A stretch of 64,000 bases of DNA, taken from the IMG/VR virus record IMGVR_UViG_3300021961_008712, positions 1-64,000 of that record; one strand, given 5' to 3'. The position numbers were made by a program, and so were the translations under genes. This document shows positions 24,829-33,562 of the stretch, in pieces (within the stretch, counting starts at the first letter, position 1; every line of letters begins with the position of its first letter). The stretch comes from a virus. The notes under the pieces are model-generated. The model saw only the letters and a list, made by a program, of their open reading frames with translations, was not told where the DNA came from and did not search any database.

Positions 24829-26724
24829 ATGGCCGATCGATCATTATTTGGGAGACTACAAAGACTCTTTTCTTCAGACGTAGTAATTAGAAACGTAGGA
24901 GGAAATCAGTTAAAAGTTTCCGACGTAAACAATATACAGACCACAGGTAGGTATCAAACCAATTCATTGATGGATAGGTTTACGCGTCTATATACCTACA
25001 ATAAAGCAAACATCTTTAATCCAAACCTTAACTACCAAACGTTAAGAATACAGCTTTATTCTGATTACGAAGCTATGGATAGTGATCCAATTATAGCCTC
25101 TGCATTGGATATTATTGCTGATGAAGCTACGGTAAAGAATGACCAAGGAGAAGTACTAGGAATTAAATCATCAGACGAAAATATTCAACGAGTACTTTAC
25201 AATTTATTTTACGATGTACTGAACATTGAGTTTAACTTATGGTCATGGACTAGACAAATGTGTAAGTACGGAGACTTCTTTTTAAAGTTAGAAATAGCAG
25301 AGAAGTTTGGTGTTTATAATGTTCTACCTTATACTGTTTACCATATAGCTAGACTAGAAGGACATGATCCTGATAATCCTGCTAAAGTAGAATTCGAATT
25401 AGATCCTGACGGTATTGCGGCTTCTACAGATACAAACTATCTACCTAATAGAAAGCAATCTAGAAAAATACAGATAGATAATTATGAAATGGCTCACTTC
25501 AGATTAATTTCTGATGTTCATTATCTACCCTATGGACGTTCTTATTTAGAGCCAGCAAGAAAAATATTTAAGCAAACAACATTAATGGAAGATGCGATGT
25601 TAATTCACCGTATCATGAGAGCTCCTGAAAAGAGAATGTTCTATATTAATGTTGGTTCAATTCCTCCAAACGAAGTTGATCAGTTTATGCAAAAAACTAT
25701 CAACCAAATGAAGAAGACTCCTTATGTTGATCCTCAAACAGGTCAATATAACTTGAAGTTTAATATGCAGAATATGATGGAAGATTTCTACCTTCCTGTT
25801 CGTGGAGGAGATACTTCTACCCGTATTGAAACTACAAAAGGATTAGAGTACGACGGTACTACTGACGTTCAATACTTACAAGCTAAGTTATTTGCTGCTC
25901 TTAAAATTCCTAAAGCATATTTCGGCTATGAAGGAGATCTTTCAGGTAAAGCAACACTAGCAGCAGAGGATATTAGATTTGCTAGAACTGTAGAAAGAAT
26001 ACAAAAAATATTAGAATCAGAGTTAACTAAAATTGCTCTGGTGCATTTATATACACAAGGTTTTCAAGGAGAAAGCTTAACTAATTTTGAGATTAAGTTA
26101 ACTACTCCATCTATTATATTTGAACAAGAGAAAGTAGCTTTATTGAAAGAAAAAATCGATTTAGCTACACAAATGCAAGATTCTAAATTATTCTCATCAG
26201 ATTATATCTACGAAAATATATTTGACCTTTCAGAAGATACTTACATGGAAATGAGAGATCTTATGATTGAAGATGAGAAACGTAGGTTCAGAAGAGCACA
26301 GATTGAAGGAGAAGGAAATGATCCTGCATTATCTGGAGTAACTTACGGTACACCTCACGATTTAGCTTCTATGTATGGTAGAAGAGCTACTTCAACTCCT
26401 AAAGGTGGAGAACCAGGTTCAGTACCTAAAGGATACGAAGAGATACCTGAATGGGGAGAGCCAGGACCAGAAGGTGGAAGACCAAGAGAAAAGGCTTCTG
26501 TATATGGAACTACTGCAAACCCTGTAGGAGGACGTGATCCTCTAGGACAGCATGGTATGAAAGGTGGTTTCCCAAGCGATGCTGATAATGTAAATGAAGC
26601 TAAAGCTCAGCTAGTATACAAACAAAATGAAGATACGTTTAAACGCATTGTCTTCAAGGCAGATGATAAATCTGAAGAGAGTAGCTTACTTAATGAGGAG
26701 AACATCAAAGATTTAGGCAAGTAG
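24829..26724 (+). CDS. 20: Portal protein (gp20-like)
   Basis: 631 residues, somewhat longer than T4 gp20 (524). Family features include YQTLRIQLYSDYEAMDSDPI near residue 65, ALDIIADEATVKND, APEKRMFYINVGSIPPNEVD near residue 265 and AALKIPKAYFGYEGDLSGKA near residue 355. The C-terminal 110 residues are Gly/Pro/Arg-rich and probably disordered. The dodecameric portal is the DNA entry channel and the starting point for prohead assembly. Position after terminase and before the core and protease genes fits. Confidence 0.93.
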   Translation: MADRSLFGRLQRLFSSDVVIRNVGGNQLKVSDVNNIQTTGRYQTNSLMDRFTRLYTYNKANIFNPNLNYQTLRIQLYSDYEAMDSDPIIASALDIIADEATVKNDQGEVLGIKSSDENIQRVLYNLFYDVLNIEFNLWSWTRQMCKYGDFFLKLEIAEKFGVYNVLPYTVYHIARLEGHDPDNPAKVEFELDPDGIAASTDTNYLPNRKQSRKIQIDNYEMAHFRLISDVHYLPYGRSYLEPARKIFKQTTLMEDAMLIHRIMRAPEKRMFYINVGSIPPNEVDQFMQKTINQMKKTPYVDPQTGQYNLKFNMQNMMEDFYLPVRGGDTSTRIETTKGLEYDGTTDVQYLQAKLFAALKIPKAYFGYEGDLSGKATLAAEDIRFARTVERIQKILESELTKIALVHLYTQGFQGESLTNFEIKLTTPSIIFEQEKVALLKEKIDLATQMQDSKLFSSDYIYENIFDLSEDTYMEMRDLMIEDEKRRFRRAQIEGEGNDPALSGVTYGTPHDLASMYGRRATSTPKGGEPGSVPKGYEEIPEWGEPGPEGGRPREKASVYGTTANPVGGRDPLGQHGMKGGFPSDADNVNEAKAQLVYKQNEDTFKRIVFKADDKSEESSLLNEENIKDLGK

Positions 26725-26727
26725 TGC

Positions 26728-26737
26728 ATATTTATAA
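26728..26737 (+). promoter_or_regulatory. TATTTATA promoter-like motif
   Basis: Core TATTTATA at 26729-26736 in the 28-nt gap after the portal gene, with the ATG about 25 nt downstream. This is the same geometry as at 24805 and 34253. Confidence 0.42.
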
Positions 26738-26752
26738 TAGTAAACGTGTATA

Positions 26753-27607
26753 ATGAAAATAAAACATTCAAAGTATAGAAATACTGGACTAATATTTGAA
26801 TTATTAGTCAAGCAGATTGCTGCCGATACTTTAAACGGTAGTGATTCTGCCGCAATTTCTATAATCAAAGAATTTTATAGCACTAAGAATGCTTTATCTA
26901 AGGAGTATAAATTATACAACCTTATATTAAAAGCTGAAGGTGTTAATCAAACAAAAGCAGAAGCAATTCTTTCTACTATTACTGAGATATCTAGAAAGCT
27001 AGATCAAGATGTATTAAAGAATCAAAAATATAAACTAATATCTAGAATTAAAGAGAGTTATAATCTTGATGAATTTTTTAGTATTCAAGTTAAAAGTTAT
27101 AAACCTTTAGCTGCTCTTTACTGTTTATTAGAAGCACAAAATAATACTGAATTAGTAGATCCTCAATACTTAATTGAAAATAAAGTAACTATTTTAGAAT
27201 ACTTAACATCTAAGTCTCAAAACCAAGAAGATGTAAAAGATACTTTAATAGAAGAATATTCTAAGTACGATAAAGATTTAAAACTACTAACGTTTAGAAT
27301 ACTACTTGAAAAATTCAATAACAAGTATAAAGACCTACTCCCAGAGCAAAAGAATATATTAAAGGAGTTTATTACCTCTGTCAACTCCAGGACACGTTTA
27401 CGCAATGTAATCAACGAAGAACTTTCTAAGATTGCAAATGAGGTGCAAAAGTTATCGTCAAAGGTCAAAGACCAAGTTGTAAAGATTAAGTTAGATGAAG
27501 TAGCTAAAGCGATAGTACCTTTGAAGAAAACGGAAACTATCACTGATATACATCTGATTAATTTAATGCAGTATTACGACTTAGTGAACGAGTTAAAGAC
27601 TCTGTAA
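26753..27607 (+). CDS. Conserved helical protein of the portal-protease interval
   Basis: 284 residues, almost entirely helical and rich in Lys, Leu, Glu and Ile. The start KYRNTGLIFELLVKQIAADT is a conserved signature that I recall from hypothetical proteins next to gp20 in T4-like marine phages. There is no membrane segment or enzyme motif. Its place between portal and gp21 corresponds to the prohead core genes (67, 68) of T4, so a head-assembly role is likely. The stop overlaps the next ATG by one base. Confidence 0.65.
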   Translation: MKIKHSKYRNTGLIFELLVKQIAADTLNGSDSAAISIIKEFYSTKNALSKEYKLYNLILKAEGVNQTKAEAILSTITEISRKLDQDVLKNQKYKLISRIKESYNLDEFFSIQVKSYKPLAALYCLLEAQNNTELVDPQYLIENKVTILEYLTSKSQNQEDVKDTLIEEYSKYDKDLKLLTFRILLEKFNNKYKDLLPEQKNILKEFITSVNSRTRLRNVINEELSKIANEVQKLSSKVKDQVVKIKLDEVAKAIVPLKKTETITDIHLINLMQYYDLVNELKTL

Positions 27608-27783
27608 TGAAAAGATCAGAGATTATTTCGTTAATAAGAGAAGTAATGCGAGAATTAGAAGAAGCTAATACTTCTGGAGGCGTAGGTGCATACCTTACGC
27701 CAAATGCATTTAGTAAAAGACCTTCTAAAAGAGCTACTAAAGTACTGACTAAACAAGGATACAAAAAGACAAAAGATATTTAG
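27607..27783 (+). CDS. Small prohead-core-like protein (58 aa)
   Basis: Starts MKRSEIISLIREVMRELEEA, then TSGGVGAYLTPNAFSKRP and a Lys-rich end GYKKTKDI. The short amphipathic N-terminus with L-x-E sites and the GAYLTPNAF motif recur in small proteins next to portal genes of T4-like phages, as far as I recall. Size, basic tail and position resemble T4 gp67/gp68 core proteins, but homology to them is not shown. Confidence 0.62.
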   Translation: MKRSEIISLIREVMRELEEANTSGGVGAYLTPNAFSKRPSKRATKVLTKQGYKKTKDI

Positions 27784-27790
27784 TTAAAAT

Positions 27791-29533
27791 ATGAGAACTG
27801 CAACCGAAAAATATAACGCCGTAAAAGAAGGCAAATTCGCTAAGACTGAGTTTGTCCGTCAAATGCGTCAAGAATTTCCTCAATTCGTGACTCAATGGAA
27901 CGGCTTTGATGATACCGTACAAATTTTAAAAAATAAAGGTATGATCTTTGAAGCACATGCAAAACAAGAAAGCGGTATTACTGCACTTGCAGATCAATTT
28001 CCTTTGGACACTATCGATAGAGGAGTCGATTGTGAACTAGAAGTAATGGGAATTGATCCAACCGGTACAGTTACTAAAGATCAATATCTTCAAGCTAAAA
28101 GAAAAGTAATTTCTAACCTGCAGAAAAATCCTACTCACTACTACGACTTGCTTGCAAAAGAGTCTCCAAGCGTTGATAAGAACGATAAAATGAAAGAGAC
28201 TAAAAGAGGTGCAAAAGATGTTGATGCTAAAAACCAACTCAAAAAAGCCAGCCTAAAAGAAGGTATGCACATCGATGATGAAGAGTGGGAAAGAGAAATG
28301 GGCAGAACACCAGAGGATACTGAAAAGGCAATCGAAGCAGAAAAAGGCAAACTAACTAAAGAAAACTTAGCACCAGTAGTTGATTACTTAAAAAAGGAAA
28401 AAGCTGCCGATAATGAAGTAATAAAAGACTTTATTAAGACTCATGCAAAGGACATACAAGGAATGTCTTTAGATCAAATAGGAGACGAGTTTGAAGAATT
28501 CTATTCAGTTAATTACGAATACCCTTCTGACTTTATGCAACAAGAAGTAGGTGGTGTTGACAGATTAGGTAATAAAAAAGAAGATGACGATGAAGTATCA
28601 GCTTTATCTAATGCAAAAGAAAAAATCTGGGCTAATGAGGAGCGTTTTTATAACACCGGTGATATGTGGTCAGATGATTTCGACTATGATGGAATGATGA
28701 TGGCTGGTTTAAAAATCAATATTAATACTCCTATCAAAGTAATGAAGGCTATTTCTGATTCCTTTGAAGACGTAAACTACCACAGAGAAAATCGTCATCT
28801 AGGTATTGCTATTGAAGAACTTGAAGCAGGTAATATCCCAGCAGCTAAAAAACATTTAAAAGAGTTTAGAGCTGAAATTAAAAAAACAATGAGTACTTGG
28901 AGATCAGGAGTAGCAGAAGGAGAATTTGCTAGAGAGAGAAGATCTGTACAAGAACTTGAAAACGCTTCAGCGGTAGTAATGCAAGAAAAGAAAGGTAAAG
29001 ACCACGACGGAGATGGAGATGTAGACGGAGACGACTACAAGTCTGCTAAAGACAAAGCTATCAAAAAAGCGATGGGCAAAAAAGTCAATGAGGCAGTAAA
29101 AAGTATCATTGCTAAAGTATTGGAAGAGCAGGTAATAAATGAAGCTGCAACAGCAGAGTTAGCTAGAATGGCTGAAGACTATGCTGGATTTGATGGAATG
29201 AAAGGTGCAATTGTTGACCTACAAAATATAGTTACTGAGATCGAATCTTTCTATGATAAGACTAGAGCTAAGATTCAAAACGTATATGATAAGCTAGGTG
29301 ATATCAGAAATGAAGAAGGCTTAAAAGTAGGAGGATTTTTAGCTCCTGCAATCGAAGCTGCTTTCAATAAAGACCTAAGACCTGCTGTTAAAGACGGATT
29401 TACTAGAGGATTATCACAACCTAAAGTAAGAGTATTGTCTCAAGCAGATATTGATTCGCATAACTCAGGACAAAGTCCACTAGGAGAAACTGAAGCACAG
29501 TCAAAACAAACTATCTTTACACCTAATATTTAA
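27791..29533 (+). CDS. Prohead core/internal protein with EF-hand-like loop
   Basis: 580 residues. Residues 1-55 form a module with VRQMRQEFPQFVTQWNGFDD and TVQILKNKGMIFEA, known to me from phage core proteins; I-F-E|A is a good protease site. Near 404-416 is a calcium-binding-like loop DHDGDGDVDGDDY, followed by a Lys-rich helix. Sites KKVNEAV, QVINEAA and VAEGE are further cleavage candidates. The C-terminus is helical and coiled. Highly charged, it lies between portal and gp21, so it is probably a scaffold/core component that is cut during maturation. Confidence 0.68.
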   Translation: MRTATEKYNAVKEGKFAKTEFVRQMRQEFPQFVTQWNGFDDTVQILKNKGMIFEAHAKQESGITALADQFPLDTIDRGVDCELEVMGIDPTGTVTKDQYLQAKRKVISNLQKNPTHYYDLLAKESPSVDKNDKMKETKRGAKDVDAKNQLKKASLKEGMHIDDEEWEREMGRTPEDTEKAIEAEKGKLTKENLAPVVDYLKKEKAADNEVIKDFIKTHAKDIQGMSLDQIGDEFEEFYSVNYEYPSDFMQQEVGGVDRLGNKKEDDDEVSALSNAKEKIWANEERFYNTGDMWSDDFDYDGMMMAGLKININTPIKVMKAISDSFEDVNYHRENRHLGIAIEELEAGNIPAAKKHLKEFRAEIKKTMSTWRSGVAEGEFARERRSVQELENASAVVMQEKKGKDHDGDGDVDGDDYKSAKDKAIKKAMGKKVNEAVKSIIAKVLEEQVINEAATAELARMAEDYAGFDGMKGAIVDLQNIVTEIESFYDKTRAKIQNVYDKLGDIRNEEGLKVGGFLAPAIEAAFNKDLRPAVKDGFTRGLSQPKVRVLSQADIDSHNSGQSPLGETEAQSKQTIFTPNI

Positions 29534-29535
29534 TT

Positions 29536-30114
29536 ATGGCACAATTATTAGTAGACGTTACGCCATTTAGACCTACCATTAAAGAGTCCAAAAGTAAACC
29601 TGGAGTCTTTGAAGTTGAGGGTGTTATGCAGAGAGCATCAGCACAAAACCAAAACGGTAGAGTTTATAAAAAAGAGATTCTAGAAAGAGAATGTAGTAAG
29701 TACATTAAAGAGTTCGTAAAAAATGGTAATGCATTCGGAGAACTTGACCACCCTGAGTCTCCTGTTGTCTCTCTTAAGAACGCCTCTCACATAGTAAAAG
29801 AGTTATGGTGGAAGGGAGACGACCTTATGGGACGTGTAGAACTACTAAATACCCCTGCAGGTAATATCGTAAAAGAGATTATTAGAGCAGGCCATACAAT
29901 CGGTATTTCATCTAGAGGTACCGGATCAGTTCAACAAACCAATGAGGGAACTTTAGAAGTACAACCAGACTTTGAATTAGTATGCTGGGATTTCGTTTCT
30001 AATCCATCAACTCATGGTGCGTTTATGAACCCAGTATCGTTAAATGAAGGCAAAACTAAAGTATCAAAATACGCAAGTTTAGATTTTATTATCAACGATA
30101 TTCTCAGAGCATGA
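29536..30114 (+). CDS. 21: Prohead maturation protease (gp21-like)
   Basis: 192 residues, close to T4 gp21 (212), a serine protease of MEROPS family S80. Key elements are GELDHPESPVVSLKNASHIV with the catalytic His72, and GHTIGISSRGTGSV with the nucleophile Ser (S125 or S126). FELVCWDFVSNPSTHGAFM is the conserved closing motif. It cleaves scaffold, capsid and internal proteins after (L/I)-x-E during head maturation. It is coupled by an ATGA overlap to the tagged membrane protein, which makes that protein a likely substrate. Confidence 0.93.
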   Translation: MAQLLVDVTPFRPTIKESKSKPGVFEVEGVMQRASAQNQNGRVYKKEILERECSKYIKEFVKNGNAFGELDHPESPVVSLKNASHIVKELWWKGDDLMGRVELLNTPAGNIVKEIIRAGHTIGISSRGTGSVQQTNEGTLEVQPDFELVCWDFVSNPSTHGAFMNPVSLNEGKTKVSKYASLDFIINDILRA

Positions 30115-30650
30115 TTAAGCTAGCAAACATTATATTAGAACAAGAAGAAAATTTAGATTTTCCGGAAATGGATAATTTCGGTGCTCAAATGGCTAAAGCT
30201 GTAGAGGCTGAGTTAGAGAAAGAAAAAGAAAATATCGATGAAGCAGCAGGTGTTGTTGGTGTCATAGGTTTGATTCTTCTTTCTAATACAGTTGCTAATA
30301 TGATTGCTAAAATGGCTAAGTTTTTAGCTAAAAAAATAGGTTCCCAAAAAATGCAAAAATCAGCTGAGTGGTGGGAACATTTTACTCATGATAATGAAGT
30401 AGCGTTTATGTCTCCTATCAACCGCGTAATTAGTTTATTTATTAAAGATCCGAAAAAGAAAGAAGGTATTACTAAAATACTTTACGCAATAGTAATATTT
30501 GCTATGGCAGGATCAGCTGGTGGAGAAGCTCTTGCCTTACTCAAAAAGACTAGATGGGCTCAAGCAGCAATGTATACCGCAAAAGCTTTAATTAAAGGTA
30601 TAGAAGTTAATAACTTAATTACCCACGCAGTAACTGACCTAACTAGTTAA
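30111..30650 (+). CDS. Tagged membrane protein, predicted internal/ejected pore component
   Basis: 179 residues. The tag MIKLANIILEQEE contains I-L-E. An acidic helix follows, with a second likely cut site NIDE|A at 41-45. Directly after it is a hydrophobic helix AGVVGVIGLILLSNTVANMI (46-65), and another lies at 122-141 (KILYAIVIFAMAGSAGGEAL). A basic segment FLAKKIGSQK and a Trp-rich loop lie between them. Protease cutting at E44 would free a membrane-active fragment. It is coupled to the gp21 gene by a 4-nt overlap. It could form a channel for DNA or proteins on ejection; this is inference. Confidence 0.62.
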   Translation: MIKLANIILEQEENLDFPEMDNFGAQMAKAVEAELEKEKENIDEAAGVVGVIGLILLSNTVANMIAKMAKFLAKKIGSQKMQKSAEWWEHFTHDNEVAFMSPINRVISLFIKDPKKKEGITKILYAIVIFAMAGSAGGEALALLKKTRWAQAAMYTAKALIKGIEVNNLITHAVTDLTS

Positions 30651-30778
30651 ATTATTTAATGGTTTTGTAAAAGGTATATATTTATATACAAATATACAGT
30701 GACCTATACTGTATCTATATCTTATTATTTCCTATTGCAGTTCTTTAATAACTGTAGAAATCACAAAAAAAAATAAAA
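30651..30778 (+). promoter_or_regulatory. Long leader of the scaffold gene with promoter-like motif and two hairpins
   Basis: A 128-nt non-coding stretch, the longest in the window. It contains TATTTATA at 30679-30686. An exact 7-bp inverted repeat ATACAGT/ACTGTAT with a 7-nt loop lies at 30694-30714. A second, smaller inverted repeat CAGTT/AACTG lies at 30738-30754, carrying the same ACTGTA element. It ends in an A-rich run before the ATG with no Shine-Dalgarno. A transcription start below the motif would give a structured 80-90 nt leader, which may tune scaffold synthesis or mRNA stability. Confidence 0.4.
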
Positions 30779-31837
30779 ATGGCAAACAAAGATTTATTCA
30801 AGCAAGCTATTGCTGAAGCTAAGTCTGTAAGAGAAGCCGCTATTGCTAACGCTAAGGAAGCTTTGGAAGAGTCTTTAACTCCTCATCTAAGAGATATGTT
30901 AGCTGCTAAACTTCAAGAGATGGAAGATTCTCAAAACGAAGAAGCAGTAAACGAAATGGATGATGAAGAAGTAGAAGAATCTGCTAAAAACGACAAAGAA
31001 GAAACAGTAGAGGAAGATCTTTCAGCATTTCAAGAAGTAGCTGAAGAAGACGAAGAAGCTCCTGTAGAGGATGACTCAGAAGAAGCTGAGGACGAAGCTG
31101 GAGAAGAATTAGAATCTGAAGATGAGCCTGCTGAAGACGAAGAGTTAGGTAACTTAACAGTAGCAGATTTCAAAGACATGATCAGAGACCTTATCGCTCA
31201 AGAAATGGGTGGTGGTGCTGAAGACATGGGAGCTGAAATGGGCGCTGAAGTACCTGCTGACGATATGGACGCTGGCGCTGACTTAGAAGTACCGGGTGAA
31301 GGTGATCCTTTAGCTGGTGGAGAAGACGAAGAAGAAATCGACCTTGATGAATTGATTAGAGAACTTGAAGGTACAAAAGAAGAAGAAGACACTATGGAAG
31401 AAGTAACAGAAGGACCTGGTGCTAACGAAGTAGCTTCTACTCCTGAAACCAAAGAGAAGAACATCAATAGAGTAGTTAAGGAAGACTTAAACGAAGCTCT
31501 TGAAACTATTAAGACATTAAGAAAAGAACTTAGCGAAGTAAATCTTCTAAATTCTAAGTTGCTCTACGTCAACAAAATTTTCAAAGCTAACAATTTAAGC
31601 GAGTCACAAAAAGTTAACATCATCGCTGCTTTTGATAAAGCCGAGACTGTTAAAGAAGTTAAACTTGTTTTTGAAACTGTTAGCGATAACGTAGTTGCCA
31701 AAAAAGAAACTACAATTAAAGAGAACAAAGGAATGGCTTCTAAAGCAACTGGTACTACTGCAAGTAAACCAGGAGTAATTACTGAAGCTAACGCTGCTGT
31801 TCTTAGAATGCAAAAATTAGCTGGAATTATAAAATAA
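30779..31837 (+). CDS. 22: Prohead scaffold protein (gp22-like)
   Basis: 352 residues, longer than T4 gp22 (269). The N-terminus DLFKQAIAEAKSVREAAIAN resembles T4 scaffold and internal-protein starts, with an I-A-E|A site. The middle (45-215) is extremely acidic, with Asp/Glu runs (EEDEEAPVEDDSEEAEDEAG). The C-terminal 130 residues are a coiled coil (LNEALETIKTLRKELSEVNL) ending in MQKLAGIIK, typical of scaffolds that bind capsid protein. It forms the assembly core and is degraded by gp21. Position between gp21 and gp23 confirms the call. Confidence 0.88.
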   Translation: MANKDLFKQAIAEAKSVREAAIANAKEALEESLTPHLRDMLAAKLQEMEDSQNEEAVNEMDDEEVEESAKNDKEETVEEDLSAFQEVAEEDEEAPVEDDSEEAEDEAGEELESEDEPAEDEELGNLTVADFKDMIRDLIAQEMGGGAEDMGAEMGAEVPADDMDAGADLEVPGEGDPLAGGEDEEEIDLDELIRELEGTKEEEDTMEEVTEGPGANEVASTPETKEKNINRVVKEDLNEALETIKTLRKELSEVNLLNSKLLYVNKIFKANNLSESQKVNIIAAFDKAETVKEVKLVFETVSDNVVAKKETTIKENKGMASKATGTTASKPGVITEANAAVLRMQKLAGIIK

Positions 31838-31860
31838 TTAATTTAAAGAACTGAAATAAC

Positions 31861-33456
31861 ATGGAAATTAACCAACTTTTAGAAAGCTCAAATACTTACA
31901 AAAGTATGCAAGCTGACGCTGCTAGATTAGCAGATAAGTGGTCTCAATCTGGTTTGTTAGAAGGCATCTCTGATGAGAAAGCTAAAACTAACATGGCTAT
32001 GGTACTAGAAAACCAAGCTAAACAAATCGTAGCTGAGGCTAACAACACAAACGTAGGTGGTGCCTCTTTCGCAGCTGGTCAAGGTGAGCAGTGGGCAGGA
32101 GTAGCTTTACCACTTGTAAGAAAAGTCTTCGCTCAAATCGTAGCTCAAGACTTCGTATCTGTACAACCAATGAACTTGCCTTCAGGGCTAGTATTCTACT
32201 TAGACTTTAAGTACGGTACTGCTACTAACGGTAGAAGTGACGGAGAAAACATGTACGGTAACGTAACTGCAGGTTCTAGCAAGATGGCCGCTGACTTAGA
32301 TGTCGCTGGTGGTCTTTACGGAGCTGGACAGTTTGGATATTCAATCAACCAAGCAACAGGTACTGAAGTAGCTGCAACTGTAGGAGCTGCTGCTCTTAAA
32401 GATGTTGGATACGATGCTGGTCTTACTTTAGGAAACTATGAGATCGTATCTATTCCTTTATCTTCTATCTCTAACTACGACGTAGAAGGATGTAGAGCAT
32501 TCGTAGTATTAGATTCTGGTTCTGCTGCTGGTGTAACTCTTCACAAAGAATTTACTAAAATTTCTGGATCTAACTTGGTATTAGTACAGTCTGCTGCAGG
32601 CGGTATCAATAACGGTGACAACGTAAAAGTTGTTTACCACAAACAACCAGTTGATAACGACAGAGGTGACTTCGAAGCTGATTCAAATGCTGCTGTAGAT
32701 ACTTCTATCTCTATCCCAGAGATCGACGTTAAATTACAAAGTGAGGCTATCGTTGCTAAGACTAGAAAGTTAAAAGCACAATGGACTCCTGAATTTGCAC
32801 AAGATCTTAACGCATATCACTCAATCGATGCTGAGGCTGAACTTACTTCTTTATTAAGCGAGTACATCTCTATGGAAATCGATCTTGAGATCTTAGATAT
32901 GTTGATCAACGGTGCAAGAACAACTGAGAAATGGTCTGCAGAAAACAACAAAGTATGGAACGGATCTGCATGGTCTACTTCTACTTCTGATTTCTACAAC
33001 ACTCAAGGTCAGTGGTTCCAAACTTTAGGTACTAAAGTACAAAAAGTATCTAACAAGATTCACCAAAAAACTCTTAGAGGTGGAGCTAATTTCTTAGTAT
33101 GTTCTCCAACAGTTGCTACTATCCTTGAATCAATTCCTGGATATGCTGCTCAAACTGACGGTAACCAAGAGAAATTTGCAATGGGCGTACAGAAAATCGG
33201 TAGCTTAGCTAACAGATTCCAAGTATACAAAAACCCTTACATGACTGAAAACGTTATCCTATTAGGATTTAGAGGTTCTCAGTTCTTGGAAGCAGGTGCT
33301 GTATATGCTCCATATGTACCATTATTAATGACTCCTCTTGTATACGATCCAGAAACCTTCACTCCAAGAAAAGGTTTAATGACTCGTTACGCTAAGAAGA
33401 TGATCAGACCTGAATTCTACGGTAAAATCTTCGTTTCTGACTTAGCTCAGATCTAA
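31861..33456 (+). CDS. 23: Major capsid protein (gp23-like)
   Basis: 531 residues (T4 gp23 is 521). It has the HK97 fold of T4-type capsid proteins. The N-terminal delta-like region ends at QIVAE|ANN (E59), a gp21 cleavage site. Conserved stretches are GGASFAAGQGEQW, ALPLVRKVFAQIVAQDFVSV, KLKAQWTPEFAQDLNAYHSI and the C-terminal YAPYVPLLMTPLVYDPETFT. Codons look more uniform than in neighbours, as expected for a highly expressed gene. It is followed by a strong terminator at 33483. No separate vertex protein gp24 was seen. Confidence 0.95.
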   Translation: MEINQLLESSNTYKSMQADAARLADKWSQSGLLEGISDEKAKTNMAMVLENQAKQIVAEANNTNVGGASFAAGQGEQWAGVALPLVRKVFAQIVAQDFVSVQPMNLPSGLVFYLDFKYGTATNGRSDGENMYGNVTAGSSKMAADLDVAGGLYGAGQFGYSINQATGTEVAATVGAAALKDVGYDAGLTLGNYEIVSIPLSSISNYDVEGCRAFVVLDSGSAAGVTLHKEFTKISGSNLVLVQSAAGGINNGDNVKVVYHKQPVDNDRGDFEADSNAAVDTSISIPEIDVKLQSEAIVAKTRKLKAQWTPEFAQDLNAYHSIDAEAELTSLLSEYISMEIDLEILDMLINGARTTEKWSAENNKVWNGSAWSTSTSDFYNTQGQWFQTLGTKVQKVSNKIHQKTLRGGANFLVCSPTVATILESIPGYAAQTDGNQEKFAMGVQKIGSLANRFQVYKNPYMTENVILLGFRGSQFLEAGAVYAPYVPLLMTPLVYDPETFTPRKGLMTRYAKKMIRPEFYGKIFVSDLAQI

Positions 33457-33482
33457 GATAACCTTAGGACAGATTAATAAAG

Positions 33483-33511
33483 AGGGCTTGCTTTGCAGGC
33501 CCTTTTTTTTT
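33483..33511 (+). terminator. Rho-independent terminator after the capsid gene
   Basis: A stem AGGGCTTGC / GCAGGCCCT with loop TTT (one G-T wobble) is followed by nine T residues. It lies 27 nt after the capsid stop and just before the CTATTTATA motif of the phoH gene, so it separates two transcription units. Confidence 0.88.
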
Positions 33512-33516
33512 ATCTT

Positions 33517-33525
33517 CTATTTATA
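33517..33525 (+). promoter_or_regulatory. CTATTTATA promoter-like motif
   Basis: Lies right after the capsid terminator and 46 nt before the phoH ATG at 33563, or 22 nt before an in-frame TTG at 33539. The terminator-then-motif order supports a promoter role. Confidence 0.5.
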
Positions 33526-33562
33526 AGAAGACAAATAATTGTTCTACATAATACATAACTAT

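Noticed and set aside
30679-30686. Reading TATTTATA as a leftward T4 late promoter (TATAAATA on the minus strand)
   Set aside because: No minus-strand genes exist in the window, so leftward promoters in nearly every gap would have nothing to express; a forward role is simpler.
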